Translations under genes and position numbers: made by a program
In this document: positions 32,819 to 41,685 of the stretch, one piece after another
Layout: every line of letters starts with the position of its first letter
Position numbering within the stretch: the stretch's first letter is position 1
Notes under the pieces: generated by a model
Database searches by the model: none
Seen by the model: the letters and a program-made list of their open reading frames with translations, nothing else
Told to the model about the DNA's origin: nothing
Assembly: GCF_037414475.1 (NCBI RefSeq)
Contig: NZ_CP147913.1
Span: forward strand, 10,240,501 to 10,304,500
DNA: 64,000 nt
Source of the DNA: Myxococcus stipitatus
GTDB taxonomy: Bacteria > Myxococcota > Myxococcia > Myxococcales > Myxococcaceae
Direction: 5' to 3'

Positions 32819-33760
32819 CTACGGCTGCGTCTCCGCCGTGGCGGGGGGCTCGGCCTTGAGCTCCGCGTAGACGCCGTCGCGGAAGCCGTAGCGCTGGCGC
32901 TCCTTCGACTTCTGCACCTTGCCGGCCTCATCCTCCTCGGTCCGGCTGTGCACCACCGTGAGCTCCTTCGGGCCCGGCTGGAACGTGACTTCGTACGAGG
33001 AGACGTTGGGCGGGTCCGACAAGCCCGCGACGTCCAGCGCGTTCTTCGCCTTGCCCAGCACGCCCTTCTTGTTCTCCGGAACCTCGTAGCTCACGTAGGT
33101 GGACTTGAAGTCGCTGCACGCATCGGGCTTGGAGTCGAGTTGCAACAGCGTGACACCCGCGGTCTTCGCCGGGATGAGCCTCGCCACCACCGGCCCGCCA
33201 TCGACGTTGAGGTAGCTCTGCCCCGCGGGCATGACGTCCACGCTGGTGACGCGGCGGGTGGGCTTCGCCTTCGGCTCCATGATGCGCACGCGAATCTTGA
33301 AGTCATTGCTCATCACCACCGTGGCGACTTCCTTCTCTCCGTCTCCGTCGAAGTCCGCCTCGAAGCGGAACGGCGTCAGCGTGTTGCCGAAGAGCCAGCC
33401 CTTGAAGGTCTGGTCATCCTTCGCGTCTGGCGTCCCCTTCGTGTCCACGTACTCCACCGAGTACCAGTGGTTGACGTACTCCCCCACCTTCAACCGGTCC
33501 TTGCCCCGAGCGACCACCCGAACCGCCGCGCCCAGGGGCAGCGTGGTGACCACCGCCGCGTCCGCCGCGGGCGTCTGCCGCAGGTTCGCTTCATCCACCC
33601 CGACGAAGAGGTTCACCTTCCCCTCCGCGGGCTCCCACTTCGTGAAGTCGTAGCTCTCCAACGTGCGGGGCCCGGCTTCCTCCTCGATGAAGGCGGTGTA
33701 GTGCAGCGAGGGTGCGTCCGACTGGGCGAGGACCAGCGACAGCAACAAGGCGGGAGTCAT
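32819..33760 (-). CDS. Exported protein with SH3b domain
   Basis: 313 residues from the ATG at 33760, beginning MTPALLLSLVLAQSDAPS, a short signal peptide cleaved near LAQ. Residues about 45-130 form a bacterial SH3-like domain (VGVDEANLRQTPAADAAVVT, LGAAVRVVARGKDRL, HWYSVEY, GWLFGNTL). A DADFDGDGEKEV-type motif (here EADFDGDGEKEVATVV) suggests an FG-GAP/VCBS-like calcium-binding strand. The C-terminal half is mixed alpha/beta without a recognised domain. Likely a periplasmic protein that binds peptide or cell-wall components. Stops 18 bp from the converging sulfatase stop. Confidence 0.65.
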   Translation of the reverse strand: MTPALLLSLVLAQSDAPSLHYTAFIEEEAGPRTLESYDFTKWEPAEGKVNLFVGVDEANLRQTPAADAAVVTTLPLGAAVRVVARGKDRLKVGEYVNHWYSVEYVDTKGTPDAKDDQTFKGWLFGNTLTPFRFEADFDGDGEKEVATVVMSNDFKIRVRIMEPKAKPTRRVTSVDVMPAGQSYLNVDGGPVVARLIPAKTAGVTLLQLDSKPDACSDFKSTYVSYEVPENKKGVLGKAKNALDVAGLSDPPNVSSYEVTFQPGPKELTVVHSRTEEDEAGKVQKSKERQRYGFRDGVYAELKAEPPATAETQP

Positions 33761-33952
33761 GCGGAACCATCCGAGAAGAGTCCGCGCAGCGTAGCGCGCC
33801 CCCCCGAGACACGACACAGCCCTCATGGAGAAGACGCCCGCCCCCACGCACGGGGCCGGGTCGCATACCGGACGGCCGGGGTGGCTCGGAACCCTGGCCC
33901 CCGCCTCCCGTCACATGACACCTCCGCCATCGGGCGTTAGCGTGGCGCGGTG

Positions 33953-35449
33953 ATGCGCCGCGCCCTGCCCCTCTCCCTGCTCCTGGTCTCCGCCCTCTCG
34001 TCCGGGGGTTGCCGTCACACCCAGCATCCGCCCCAGGCCCCCGCCACCGTGGACGCGGTGGCCCAGGGTCTCTTCGCCACGCTCGAGGACGAAGGCGCCC
34101 TCGCCAGCGCCTACGTGCTGGATGCGGCCACCGGCGAGCCCCTGTATGCGCACCGCGAACACGTGCGCCTGTTGCCCGCGTCGACCATGAAGGTCGTCTC
34201 CACCGCCTCTGTGCTCTCCGCGCTGGGCCCGGACTTCCGCTTCCAGACACCCGTGTCGATGGAGGGCTCGTTGGTGGATGGGCTGTTCCTGGGAGACCTC
34301 GTCGTGGAGCCTTCGGGTGACCCGTCGCTCGGCTCCTGGCGCTTCCCGGAGACAGCGCTGGCGTGTGAGCAGGTCGCGGACGCGCTGCGCGCTCGCGGGG
34401 TGCGCCAGTGGAAGGGCCAGGTGCGCGTGCGCGGCGCGGAGGACATGGACACGGGCTTCGGCCCCGGCTGGGCCTGGGACGATGCCGCGTATGCCTACAG
34501 CGCGGCGCCCACGGCGTTCGTCTTCCGGGAGAACGTGGTGGACCTCGCGCTGTCCCGCGCGGAGGGCTCCGACTGCGCGCTGCCTCCCACGATGCAGCTG
34601 ACCCCGGCCTTCGCCACGTTCTCCGCCGTGGTGCGCGTGGAGCCCAACGCGGAGCGCGCCAACCTCTCCTGCACCCGCCTGCGCTCGGGCCCCGGCGTCA
34701 GATGCGTGTGGCGCTCGCCCGTCAACCAGTGCCCTCGCTCCGCCACGGTGAAGCTCTCCGTGGACGAGCCCCAGGCGCTGTTCGCCGCGTGCGTGGAGGA
34801 GGCCCTCTCGAAGCGCGGCGTGCCCCGCCTGCCCTTCACCCTGGAGGCCCCGGGCCCCGTGCGCCCACCGACACCGGAGCCGCTGGTCACCCTGGTCAGC
34901 CCGCCCCTGTCGGAGCTGGTGAAGGTCACCAACAAGCAGTCGCTCAACCTCTACGCGGAGCGGTTGGGCCTGCGCTTCGCACGCGAGCGAGGGGGCCTGG
35001 AGGGTTACTCCGCGCTGAGCACCGCCCTGGCCCAGGAGCTCACCCGCCGAGGCATCCCCGCGCGCGACCTGCGCCCCGTCGATGGCAGCGGCCTGTCCCG
35101 CTACAACATGGCCACCGCGCGAGGCCTGGCGCGGGTCATCTTCACCAGTCTGCGGGAGCCCTATGGCGCCGCGCTCGTCGACAGCCTGCCCATCGCGGGC
35201 GTCGACGGGACGCTGGCCACCCGGCCCGTCACCCCCACCACCGCCGGACGCATCCGCGCCAAGACGGGCACACTCTCCGGCCAGCGGTGCTTCACGGGGG
35301 TGGTGGACCGCCCCGGAGACGCCGCGCATCCTCGCGTCGTCTTCGCGCTGATGCTGGGCAACATGGACGAAGGCACCACGCTGCCCGCCAACGAGGCATT
35401 CGACCGCTTCGCCGCCGCATTGGTCGAGCTTCCCTTGCGCGCCCCGTGA
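33953..35449 (+). CDS. dacB: D-alanyl-D-alanine carboxypeptidase/endopeptidase, PBP4 family lipoprotein
   Basis: 498 residues from the ATG at 33953 (a GTG lies one codon upstream). Lipoprotein signal ends in LSSGGC. Class C penicillin-binding protein motifs in order: SxxK in LPASTMKVVSTAS, SxN in PVDGSGLSRYN, and KTG in IRAKTGTLSG. Length and the large insertion between SxxK and SxN match PBP4/DacB rather than PBP5. It should remove terminal D-Ala from, or cleave crosslinks of, peptidoglycan from an anchored position. Divergent from the SH3b gene, which may bind the same polymer. Confidence 0.9.
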   Translation: MRRALPLSLLLVSALSSGGCRHTQHPPQAPATVDAVAQGLFATLEDEGALASAYVLDAATGEPLYAHREHVRLLPASTMKVVSTASVLSALGPDFRFQTPVSMEGSLVDGLFLGDLVVEPSGDPSLGSWRFPETALACEQVADALRARGVRQWKGQVRVRGAEDMDTGFGPGWAWDDAAYAYSAAPTAFVFRENVVDLALSRAEGSDCALPPTMQLTPAFATFSAVVRVEPNAERANLSCTRLRSGPGVRCVWRSPVNQCPRSATVKLSVDEPQALFAACVEEALSKRGVPRLPFTLEAPGPVRPPTPEPLVTLVSPPLSELVKVTNKQSLNLYAERLGLRFARERGGLEGYSALSTALAQELTRRGIPARDLRPVDGSGLSRYNMATARGLARVIFTSLREPYGAALVDSLPIAGVDGTLATRPVTPTTAGRIRAKTGTLSGQRCFTGVVDRPGDAAHPRVVFALMLGNMDEGTTLPANEAFDRFAAALVELPLRAP

Positions 35450-35459
35450 CGCCGGGCCT

Positions 35460-35473
35460 CCGGGAATTCCCGG
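35460..35473. promoter_or_regulatory. 14-bp perfect palindrome
   Basis: CCGGGAATTCCCGG, 11 bp downstream of the dacB stop and about 140 bp before the prolyl oligopeptidase start. Could be an operator for the latter or a terminator stem without a loop. Confidence 0.3.
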
Positions 35474-35614
35474 CCACGAATTGACGCAGCGCGCGCCTGG
35501 GCGGAACCCCAGGGAACGCACGTCCGAGGGTGACATTCCCCTGCGGGGAACATGCGCCGCGGGGAAAGAGACGTGGCAGGCTGCGGCCGCTTTCACCATT
35601 CCCCCGAGGTGCAA

Positions 35615-37792
35615 ATGAAACTGACTACCGCATTGGCCGCGGCGACGTTGCTGCTGCCACTGGCGTCCCCCGCCGCCGGCAAGGGTGCATCCAAGGCCCC
35701 CGCGACGGAGAAGAAGGAAGTGGTGGACACCTACCACGGCACGCAGGTCAAGGACCCCTACCAGTGGCTGGAGGAGACCCAGGACGCGAGCGTGCGGCAG
35801 TGGAACGACGCGCAGAACGCCCACACGCGCGCCATCCTGGACAAGCTCCCCGGGCGCGAGCCGCTGCGTCAGCGAATCACCGAGCTCCTCTCGTGGAAGT
35901 CCCCGGGCTACGGCAAGCTGACCGAGGCCGGCGGCATGCTGTTCGCCATCAAGTACCAGCCGCCGCGGCAGCAGCCACTGCTGGTGGTGCTCGGCTCGAC
36001 GGAGGACACGTCGAAGGAGCGCGTGCTGCTGGACCCCATGGTGTTGGACCCCGCGGGCCACACCACCATCGACTTCTTCGAGGCCACGCTCGACGGCAAG
36101 AAGCTGGCAATCTCACTGTCGAAGAAGGGCACGGAGAGCGGCGACGTCTCCATCTATGACGTGGCGACCGGCAAGCCGCTGCCCGATGAGCTGGTGCCCC
36201 GCGTGAATGGCGGCACCGCGGGCGGCGGGCTCGCGTGGAACGCGGACGGCACGGGCTTCTTCTACACGCGCTATCCGCGCGGCGAGGAGCGCGCGCCCGA
36301 GGACCGCGACTTCTTCCAGCAGGTGTACTTCCACAAGCTGGGGACCCCCACGGAGAAGGACACGTACGCCCTGGGCAAGGACTTCCCGCGCATCGCCATG
36401 ACGCAGCTGGAGTCGTCCTCGGATGGCAAGTACACCTCCGCGATGGTCGCCAACGGCGACGGCGGCGAGTTCATGCTCTTCGTCCACGGACCGGACGGGA
36501 AGTGGACGCAGGTGACGAAGTTCGCGGACAAGGTCGTCGGCTCACGCTTCGGCCCCGACGGCAACATCTACCTGCTCAGCCGGCAGGACGCGCCGCGCGG
36601 CAAGGTGCTGCGGCTGCCCCTGGCGACGCCGTCGCTCGACAAGGCCACCGTGCTGGTGCCCGAGGGCCAGGCCAGCATCCAGGGTGTCTACCCGGCCAAG
36701 ACGCGCCTGTACGTGAACGAGCAGCTCGGCGGCCCGTCGCAGGTGCGGATGGTGGACCTGACGGGCAAGGACCTGGGCCTCGTCCCCACGCCTCCGGTGT
36801 CGTCGGTGGGCGGGCTGGTGAGCGCGGGCGGTGACGACGTGTACTTCAGCAACGTCAGCTTCGTTCAGCCGCAGGCCTGGTACCGCTTCTCCGCCAAGGA
36901 CGGCCAGGTGACGAAGACGGCCCTGGCGCGCACCAGCCCCCTGGACGTGAGCGACGTGGAGGTCATCCGCACCGAGGCCACGTCGAAGGACGGCACCAAG
37001 GTCCCGCTCACCATCCTCAAGAAGAAGAACACGCGCCTCAACGGCAACAACCCCGCGCTGCTCACGGGCTACGGCGGCTTCAACATCTCCATCTCCCCCG
37101 GCTTCAGCCCGCTGGCGGGCCTGTGGCTGGAGCAGGGCGGCGTCTACGCGGTGGCCAACCTGCGCGGTGGCTCGGAGTTCGGCGAGCAGTGGCACGCCGA
37201 GGGCTCGCTGACGAAGAAGCAGAACGTCTTCGACGACTTCTACGCCTGCGCGAAGCTGCTGGTGGAGAAGAAGTACACCCAGCCCAAGAAGCTGGCCATC
37301 CAGGGCGGCAGCAACGGCGGCCTGCTGATGGGCGCCGTGGTGACGCAGCACCCGGAGGCCTACGGCGCCGTGGTGGCCCGCGTGGGCCTCTACGACATGC
37401 TCCGCTCGGAGCGCACGTCCAACGGCCAGTTCAACGTCACCGAGTACGGCTCGGTGAAGGACGCCGAGCAGTTCAAGGCGCTCCTCGGCTACTCCCCCGT
37501 CCACAACGTGAAGGACGGCGCGAAGTACCCGCCCGTGCTCTTCACCTCCGGCGCCAATGACCCGCGCGTGGACCCGTTCCACTCGCGGAAGATGGTGGCC
37601 CGGATGCAGGCGGCCACGTCGTCCAAGGCCCCCATCCTCCTGCGCGCCGACGCGGAGACGGGCCACGGCTCCGGCACCCCGCTCAACGCGCGCATCGAGG
37701 AGGAGGTGGACGCGTACTCGTTCATCTTCAGCCAGCTGGGCGTGAAGTACCTGCCGCCCGCGAAGAAGGTGTCCGCGCCCAAGCAGCAGTAG
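35615..37792 (+). CDS. Secreted prolyl oligopeptidase (S9A)
   Basis: 725 residues from the ATG at 35615. Signal peptide (TTALAAATLLLPLASPAAG). The N-terminal beta-propeller starts at YHGTQVKDPYQWLEE, typical of POP; the C-terminal alpha/beta hydrolase domain holds the triad: Ser in IQGGSNGGLLMG, Asp in GANDPRVDPFHS, His in AETGHGSG. It cleaves short peptides after Pro. Myxobacterial POPs of this size are known enzymes; export to the periplasm or medium fits predatory nutrition. It ends before a strong terminator, so it is probably monocistronic. Confidence 0.95.
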   Translation: MKLTTALAAATLLLPLASPAAGKGASKAPATEKKEVVDTYHGTQVKDPYQWLEETQDASVRQWNDAQNAHTRAILDKLPGREPLRQRITELLSWKSPGYGKLTEAGGMLFAIKYQPPRQQPLLVVLGSTEDTSKERVLLDPMVLDPAGHTTIDFFEATLDGKKLAISLSKKGTESGDVSIYDVATGKPLPDELVPRVNGGTAGGGLAWNADGTGFFYTRYPRGEERAPEDRDFFQQVYFHKLGTPTEKDTYALGKDFPRIAMTQLESSSDGKYTSAMVANGDGGEFMLFVHGPDGKWTQVTKFADKVVGSRFGPDGNIYLLSRQDAPRGKVLRLPLATPSLDKATVLVPEGQASIQGVYPAKTRLYVNEQLGGPSQVRMVDLTGKDLGLVPTPPVSSVGGLVSAGGDDVYFSNVSFVQPQAWYRFSAKDGQVTKTALARTSPLDVSDVEVIRTEATSKDGTKVPLTILKKKNTRLNGNNPALLTGYGGFNISISPGFSPLAGLWLEQGGVYAVANLRGGSEFGEQWHAEGSLTKKQNVFDDFYACAKLLVEKKYTQPKKLAIQGGSNGGLLMGAVVTQHPEAYGAVVARVGLYDMLRSERTSNGQFNVTEYGSVKDAEQFKALLGYSPVHNVKDGAKYPPVLFTSGANDPRVDPFHSRKMVARMQAATSSKAPILLRADAETGHGSGTPLNARIEEEVDAYSFIFSQLGVKYLPPAKKVSAPKQQ

Positions 37793-37817
37793 CGCGCCAC
37801 GCCCACGTCGCACCTCG

Positions 37818-37864
37818 AGGCCCGCCGGGCTTCCGGAGACAGACTCCGGACCTCTGGCGGGCCT
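37818..37864 (+). terminator. Nested hairpin terminator after prolyl oligopeptidase gene
   Basis: Outer arms AGGCCCGCC/GGCGGGCCT (9 bp) enclose an inner hairpin TCCGGAG/CTCCGGA. Located 25 bp after the stop codon, followed by TTG. Confidence 0.7.
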
Positions 37865-37931
37865 TGTCGCGTCCGCGCGGGCGCCCACGATTCCCTGGAG
37901 CCGCCAGGCCCGCGGTGCCAGCATGCGCGGC

Positions 37932-39023
37932 ATGGCAGACACCTCGCTCGAAACACTCGTGACGCCCGCGGCGCTCGTGGACCTGGACCGCGTGGAAGCC
38001 AACCTGCGGCGCGTGTCCCAGTACACCCGCGAGCACGGGCTCCACTGGCGCCCCCACACCAAGACCCACAAGACCGCGGAGCTCACCTCGCTCCAGCTCG
38101 CCGCGGGAGCGGTGGGCGCCACCGTCGCCACGCCACGCGAGGCCGAGGTCATGGCCACCGTCGCCACGGACGTGCTCTACGCCTACCCGCCCGTGGGCGC
38201 GGGCCGGCTCGCGAGGCTGCTGGCCCTGCCGCCGCGCACGAAGCTCTCCGTGACGGTCGACACGCTCGAGTCCCTGGCCGAGCTGAGTCGCGCGGCCCAG
38301 GGCGCCGGGCGCGACGTCGGGGTGCTGGTGGAGCTGGACCTGGGCATGCGCCGCCTGGGCGTCCAGACTCCCGCCGAGGCCGTGGCCCTGGCCCGCGCGG
38401 TGGCCACCGCCCCGTCCGTGACCTATCTCGGCGTCCTCTTCTATCCAGGCCACGTGCGCTCGCCGATGAATCAACAAGACGGCGCGGTGCGCGACCAGAG
38501 CGCGCGGTTGGGTGCGTTCCTGGAGGCGCTCACGTCCGCCGGCTTGAAGCCCCAGGTCGTCAGCGGTGGCTCCACGCCGATGCTCTGGCGCTCGCACGAG
38601 GTGAAGGGGCTGACGGAGATTCGCCCGGGCCTCAACGTGATGAACGACCGCAACACCGCGTCCATCGGCGCGTGCGCGTGGGACGAGTGCGCCTTCTCCG
38701 TGCTGGCCACCGTGGTGAGCACCGCCGTGCCCGGGCAGGTCGTTGTCGACGCGGGCTCCAAGGCCCTGACCAAGGAAGAAGGCCTCGCGCCTTCGGGCGG
38801 TTATGGCGCGCTGCTGGACCGGCCGGACATCATCGTCCGCAACGTCTCCGAGGAGCACGGCATGCTGGATGTCTCGGCCACGTCGTGGCGTCCGCGCGTG
38901 GGCGAGCGCGTGCGGGTCGTCCCCAACCACGTCTGCACCGCCGTCAACCTGCACGAGCGGCTGCACGTCGTGCGCGGCGGCGCCGTGACGGACACGTGGG
39001 CCATCGCGGCGCGCGGCTGGTAG
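37932..39023 (+). CDS. D-threonine aldolase/D-serine dehydratase-like PLP enzyme
   Basis: 363 residues from the ATG at 37932 (37923 is also possible). A fold-type III PLP enzyme: N-terminal ALVDLDRVEANL, the PLP lysine in HWRPHTKTHKTAE, GVLVELDLGMRRLGV, the STPMLW phosphate-binding region, and the C-terminal metal site PNHVCTAVNLHE (His and Cys), as in DSD1/D-threonine aldolase proteins. It cleaves or dehydrates D-beta-hydroxy amino acids. Fits with the D-aminoacylase and D-amino-acid oxidase genes 18 kb away, though these are not linked. Confidence 0.88.
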   Translation: MADTSLETLVTPAALVDLDRVEANLRRVSQYTREHGLHWRPHTKTHKTAELTSLQLAAGAVGATVATPREAEVMATVATDVLYAYPPVGAGRLARLLALPPRTKLSVTVDTLESLAELSRAAQGAGRDVGVLVELDLGMRRLGVQTPAEAVALARAVATAPSVTYLGVLFYPGHVRSPMNQQDGAVRDQSARLGAFLEALTSAGLKPQVVSGGSTPMLWRSHEVKGLTEIRPGLNVMNDRNTASIGACAWDECAFSVLATVVSTAVPGQVVVDAGSKALTKEEGLAPSGGYGALLDRPDIIVRNVSEEHGMLDVSATSWRPRVGERVRVVPNHVCTAVNLHERLHVVRGGAVTDTWAIAARGW

Positions 39024-39028
39024 TCACG

Positions 39029-40039
39029 TCACGAGGCGCGGCCGAGGTCCATCCGCTCCAGTTCCCGCGTCAGCAGCGTCTCCAGCTCGCGGATGTTCCG
39101 GTAGACGATGCACCGGTACGAGGCGACGTCGAAGCGCAGCTCCTTCACGTCTCGCACGAGCAGCAGCGTGGGGCGGCCCCGGCCCCACGCATAGCCGACC
39201 TCCAGGTACACGTTGGGGTTGGCCAGCGACAGGTCGGCGATGACGACCTTCGCCGAGTCGATGCGCTCCTTGATGCGCTGGATGATGGGCCCGTCGAACA
39301 CCGCCTGGTCCACGCGCTCGCACAACAGGCCCACTGCCTTCACGGGCCCCTGGATGCCGTAGTGGTACGTGTCCTCGAGCTCGGGCGTGAAGGGCATGGC
39401 CACGAAGGCATGCGGCTTCGCCATGGACACCGCGCCCGCGGTGGCCATCACCGGCGCCTGCACGAAGGCCCTGTCGCGGCGCACGCGGAAGCCTCCTCCC
39501 TGCAAGGGCTCCACGCCCGCGGTGCCTCCTCCCAACCCCTTCTCCAACGCCCGCCGCAGCCGCAGCGCGCGCCGGTTGTCCAACTCCACCAGCGTGAAGC
39601 GCTCCAACCCCTGAGGTCCAATGCCTCGCTGGAAGGCTTCAATGAGTCCACCGACGAGCGCGAGCACTGCCTCGTCCTCGTCCAACCCGTAGTTGGGCCC
39701 GTGCACCGTGCTCACCAGGTGCTTGAGCCCCGGACGTGACTCCATCGCCTTGAGCGCGCGCTGCGTGAACTGGCGAATCTCGTGATAGCCGAACGCACCC
39801 AACCGCACCGTGCCCAGGAAGAGCGCCAGCGGCGAGCCCACCACGCCTCGCGTCTCCACGAAGCGGAACTCGCCCGGCTCCACCATCACCTGCGCGGGTG
39901 GAACCCCCACCGTCTCCAGCCTCCGCGCCACGGATTCGGCCGCGCCGTACAGCCTCTGTGCATATTTGAACAGGGCGACATCCGCCTTCACTTCGGTGAC
40001 GTCCCCCACCTCCAGCACCACGTCCAGGGCCGCGCTCAT
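39029..40039 (-). CDS. Macro-like domain fused to TIR/deoxyribosyltransferase-like domain
   Basis: 336 residues from the ATG at 40039. The N-terminal ~170 residues start EVGDVTEVKADVALFKYAQ and continue with VHGPNYGLDEDEAVLALVGG, a pattern resembling a macro or aminopeptidase-N-like Rossmann fold. The C-terminal ~140 residues follow the nucleoside 2-deoxyribosyltransferase/TIR-like pattern: HAFVAMPF, GLLCERVD, IKERIDSAKVVIADLS, NPNVYLEVGYAWGRGRPTLLLV. Such domains bind or hydrolyse NAD+ or nucleotides. The pairing suggests ADP-ribose/nucleotide sensing or a defence-like role. It is a lone gene. Both domain calls are by pattern, the second firmer than the first. Confidence 0.6.
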   Translation of the reverse strand: MSAALDVVLEVGDVTEVKADVALFKYAQRLYGAAESVARRLETVGVPPAQVMVEPGEFRFVETRGVVGSPLALFLGTVRLGAFGYHEIRQFTQRALKAMESRPGLKHLVSTVHGPNYGLDEDEAVLALVGGLIEAFQRGIGPQGLERFTLVELDNRRALRLRRALEKGLGGGTAGVEPLQGGGFRVRRDRAFVQAPVMATAGAVSMAKPHAFVAMPFTPELEDTYHYGIQGPVKAVGLLCERVDQAVFDGPIIQRIKERIDSAKVVIADLSLANPNVYLEVGYAWGRGRPTLLLVRDVKELRFDVASYRCIVYRNIRELETLLTRELERMDLGRAS

Positions 40040-40191
40040 CCCTCGACTGTACGGTCGCCAACTCTCTCCACCCAACTCGGAATCGCTCCATCCACTCGCG
40101 AACGGGTGACTGGGGACCCGCTTGGACCTGAGACTCAGGGTATGGGGAAATTAAAGAACTCCATTCGCATTGTGATATGGAGCCCTGCGCA

Positions 40192-40224
40192 CCCCGGAAC
40201 ACCTGGGGAACCCCACATCCGGGG
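40192..40224 (+). promoter_or_regulatory. Nested hairpin in leader of flavin monooxygenase gene
   Basis: Outer arms CCCCGGA/TCCGGGG and inner arms TGGGG/CCCCA with an AA loop. The gene on the left is on the other strand, so nothing upstream needs terminating; the structure lies in the 5' leader, about 45 bp before the AAGGAGAGG ribosome-binding site, and is followed by a T-rich stretch. Attenuation is possible. Confidence 0.45.
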
Positions 40225-40278
40225 AGAGGCTTCCCCGACCCTCAGTCTTTCGACTTGGAAAAAGTGAAGGAGAGGCAG

Positions 40279-41586
40279 ATGGCGAGCATTGGAATCGTTG
40301 GAGCCGGTACCGCGGGTCTGCACCTGGGTCTGAAGCTTCTCGCCCAGGGGATTCCGGTGACCCTCTACTCGGAGCAGGAGCCGGACGCGCTCCGAGTCGG
40401 GCGACTTCTGAACACCGTGACCCACCATGCGCCCACGCGAGCACGTGAGCGGGAGTTGTGGGTGGACTTCTGGGGGGTGCCGGAGCTGGCGATGAAGCGG
40501 ATGAGCATCCACGTGCAGGGGCCCCAGCCCTTCTCCGTTCAAGGCCGGCTGAGCGAGCCGAGCCTGTGCGTGGACTACCGCGTCTATCAGCCCCGGCTCG
40601 CGGAGGCCTTCGTGGAGCGCGGCGGCAAGCTGGAGGTGGTGGCGGTGGACCCCGCCCTGCTGGAGAAGCTGGCCCAGCGCCACACGCTGATGGTCGTCGC
40701 CACGGGACGCAGCGGGCTCAACGCGATGTTCCCGCGAATCCCAGAGCTGTCGCCGCACACGCGGCCGCCCCGGCTGTTGTTCGCCGCGCTGCTCAAGGGC
40801 GTTCAGATGCCCCAGCCGCTCGGGATGCACTTCAACCTGATTCCAGGCCAGGGCGAGGTCTTCGAGTCGCAGCTCATCACTCGTCACGGCCGCGTTCCCA
40901 GCACGCTCATCGAGGCGATTCCGGGCACGGAGCTGGCGGCGCTCATCTCGCGCAAGCGCGACGACGACCCGGCCGCGTTCGACGCGACGCTGCTGGACAT
41001 CATGCGCCGCTTCGCGCCCGCGACGTACGAGCGCATCGACCCGACGGAGTTCGGCGTGCGCGGTCCGCTGGACTTCCTCCAGGGAGCCTTCACGCCCACC
41101 GTGCGCCGGCCCTGGGCGCAGTTGGGCGAGGGCCGCTTCGTGATGGCGGTGGGCGACACGCACGTGACGAACGACCCCGTCGCGGGACAGGGCGCCAACG
41201 GGGCCTCCGCGTCCGCCTTCACGCTGGCCCACTGCATCCAGGACGCGCTCCTGTCCGAGCGGCCCTTCGATGAGACCTTCTGCCGCGACACCGAGGCCCG
41301 GATGTGGGCGGCCGTCGCGCCGACGGCCTACTGGAGCAACGCCCTGCTCGAGCCGCCTCCGCCGCACCTCATCGACACGCTCGTCACGGCGAGCCGCGAC
41401 ACGTACGTGGCCGACGCCTTCATGAGCGCCCTGGTGATTCCGGAGCGCATCCTCCCCGTCTGCGCCTCGCCCGAGTCCGCCGCCGCGTTCGTCACCGAGG
41501 CACGGACGCCCCGCGCCGACATGCTGGCCGCCACGGGCGCGCTCGGCTGGGACACGGGCACGCGCATCCGCCCGCTCGCCGGCTGA
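40279..41586 (+). CDS. StyA-type FAD-dependent styrene/indole monooxygenase
   Basis: 435 residues from the ATG at 40279, which has an excellent AAGGAGAGG site. It matches StyA in motif order: GIVGAGTAGLHLGLKLLAQG (FAD), RLLNTVTHHAPT, GPQPFSVQGRLSEPS with DYRVYQP, GVRGPLDFLQGAFTPTVR, GDTHVTNDPVAGQGANGASA. StyA epoxidises styrene or indole using FADH2 supplied by the reductase StyB; no reductase gene is next to it. It is followed by a ketopantoate reductase gene after 100 bp. It may be catabolic or a tailoring oxidase; about 8 kb separates it from the NRPS. Substrate unknown. Confidence 0.85.
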   Translation: MASIGIVGAGTAGLHLGLKLLAQGIPVTLYSEQEPDALRVGRLLNTVTHHAPTRARERELWVDFWGVPELAMKRMSIHVQGPQPFSVQGRLSEPSLCVDYRVYQPRLAEAFVERGGKLEVVAVDPALLEKLAQRHTLMVVATGRSGLNAMFPRIPELSPHTRPPRLLFAALLKGVQMPQPLGMHFNLIPGQGEVFESQLITRHGRVPSTLIEAIPGTELAALISRKRDDDPAAFDATLLDIMRRFAPATYERIDPTEFGVRGPLDFLQGAFTPTVRRPWAQLGEGRFVMAVGDTHVTNDPVAGQGANGASASAFTLAHCIQDALLSERPFDETFCRDTEARMWAAVAPTAYWSNALLEPPPPHLIDTLVTASRDTYVADAFMSALVIPERILPVCASPESAAAFVTEARTPRADMLAATGALGWDTGTRIRPLAG

Positions 41587-41685
41587 ACCGGGACATGACC
41601 TGGGAGGAGCCCCCGCGCACGCATCGAGGGGCCTCCCACGGAAGCCGTCTGGCGCGCCCGCCCCGCTCCGCTATCCTCGGCGGAC

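Noticed and set aside
33911..36061. A 716-codon minus-strand frame across dacB and the prolyl oligopeptidase gene
   Set aside because: Runs across two well-supported genes and their gap; its product is compositionally biased and unrecognisable.
37932..39023. Alanine racemase
   Set aside because: The RPHTKTHK lysine context and the C-terminal PNHVC metal site fit the D-threonine aldolase/D-serine dehydratase group instead.
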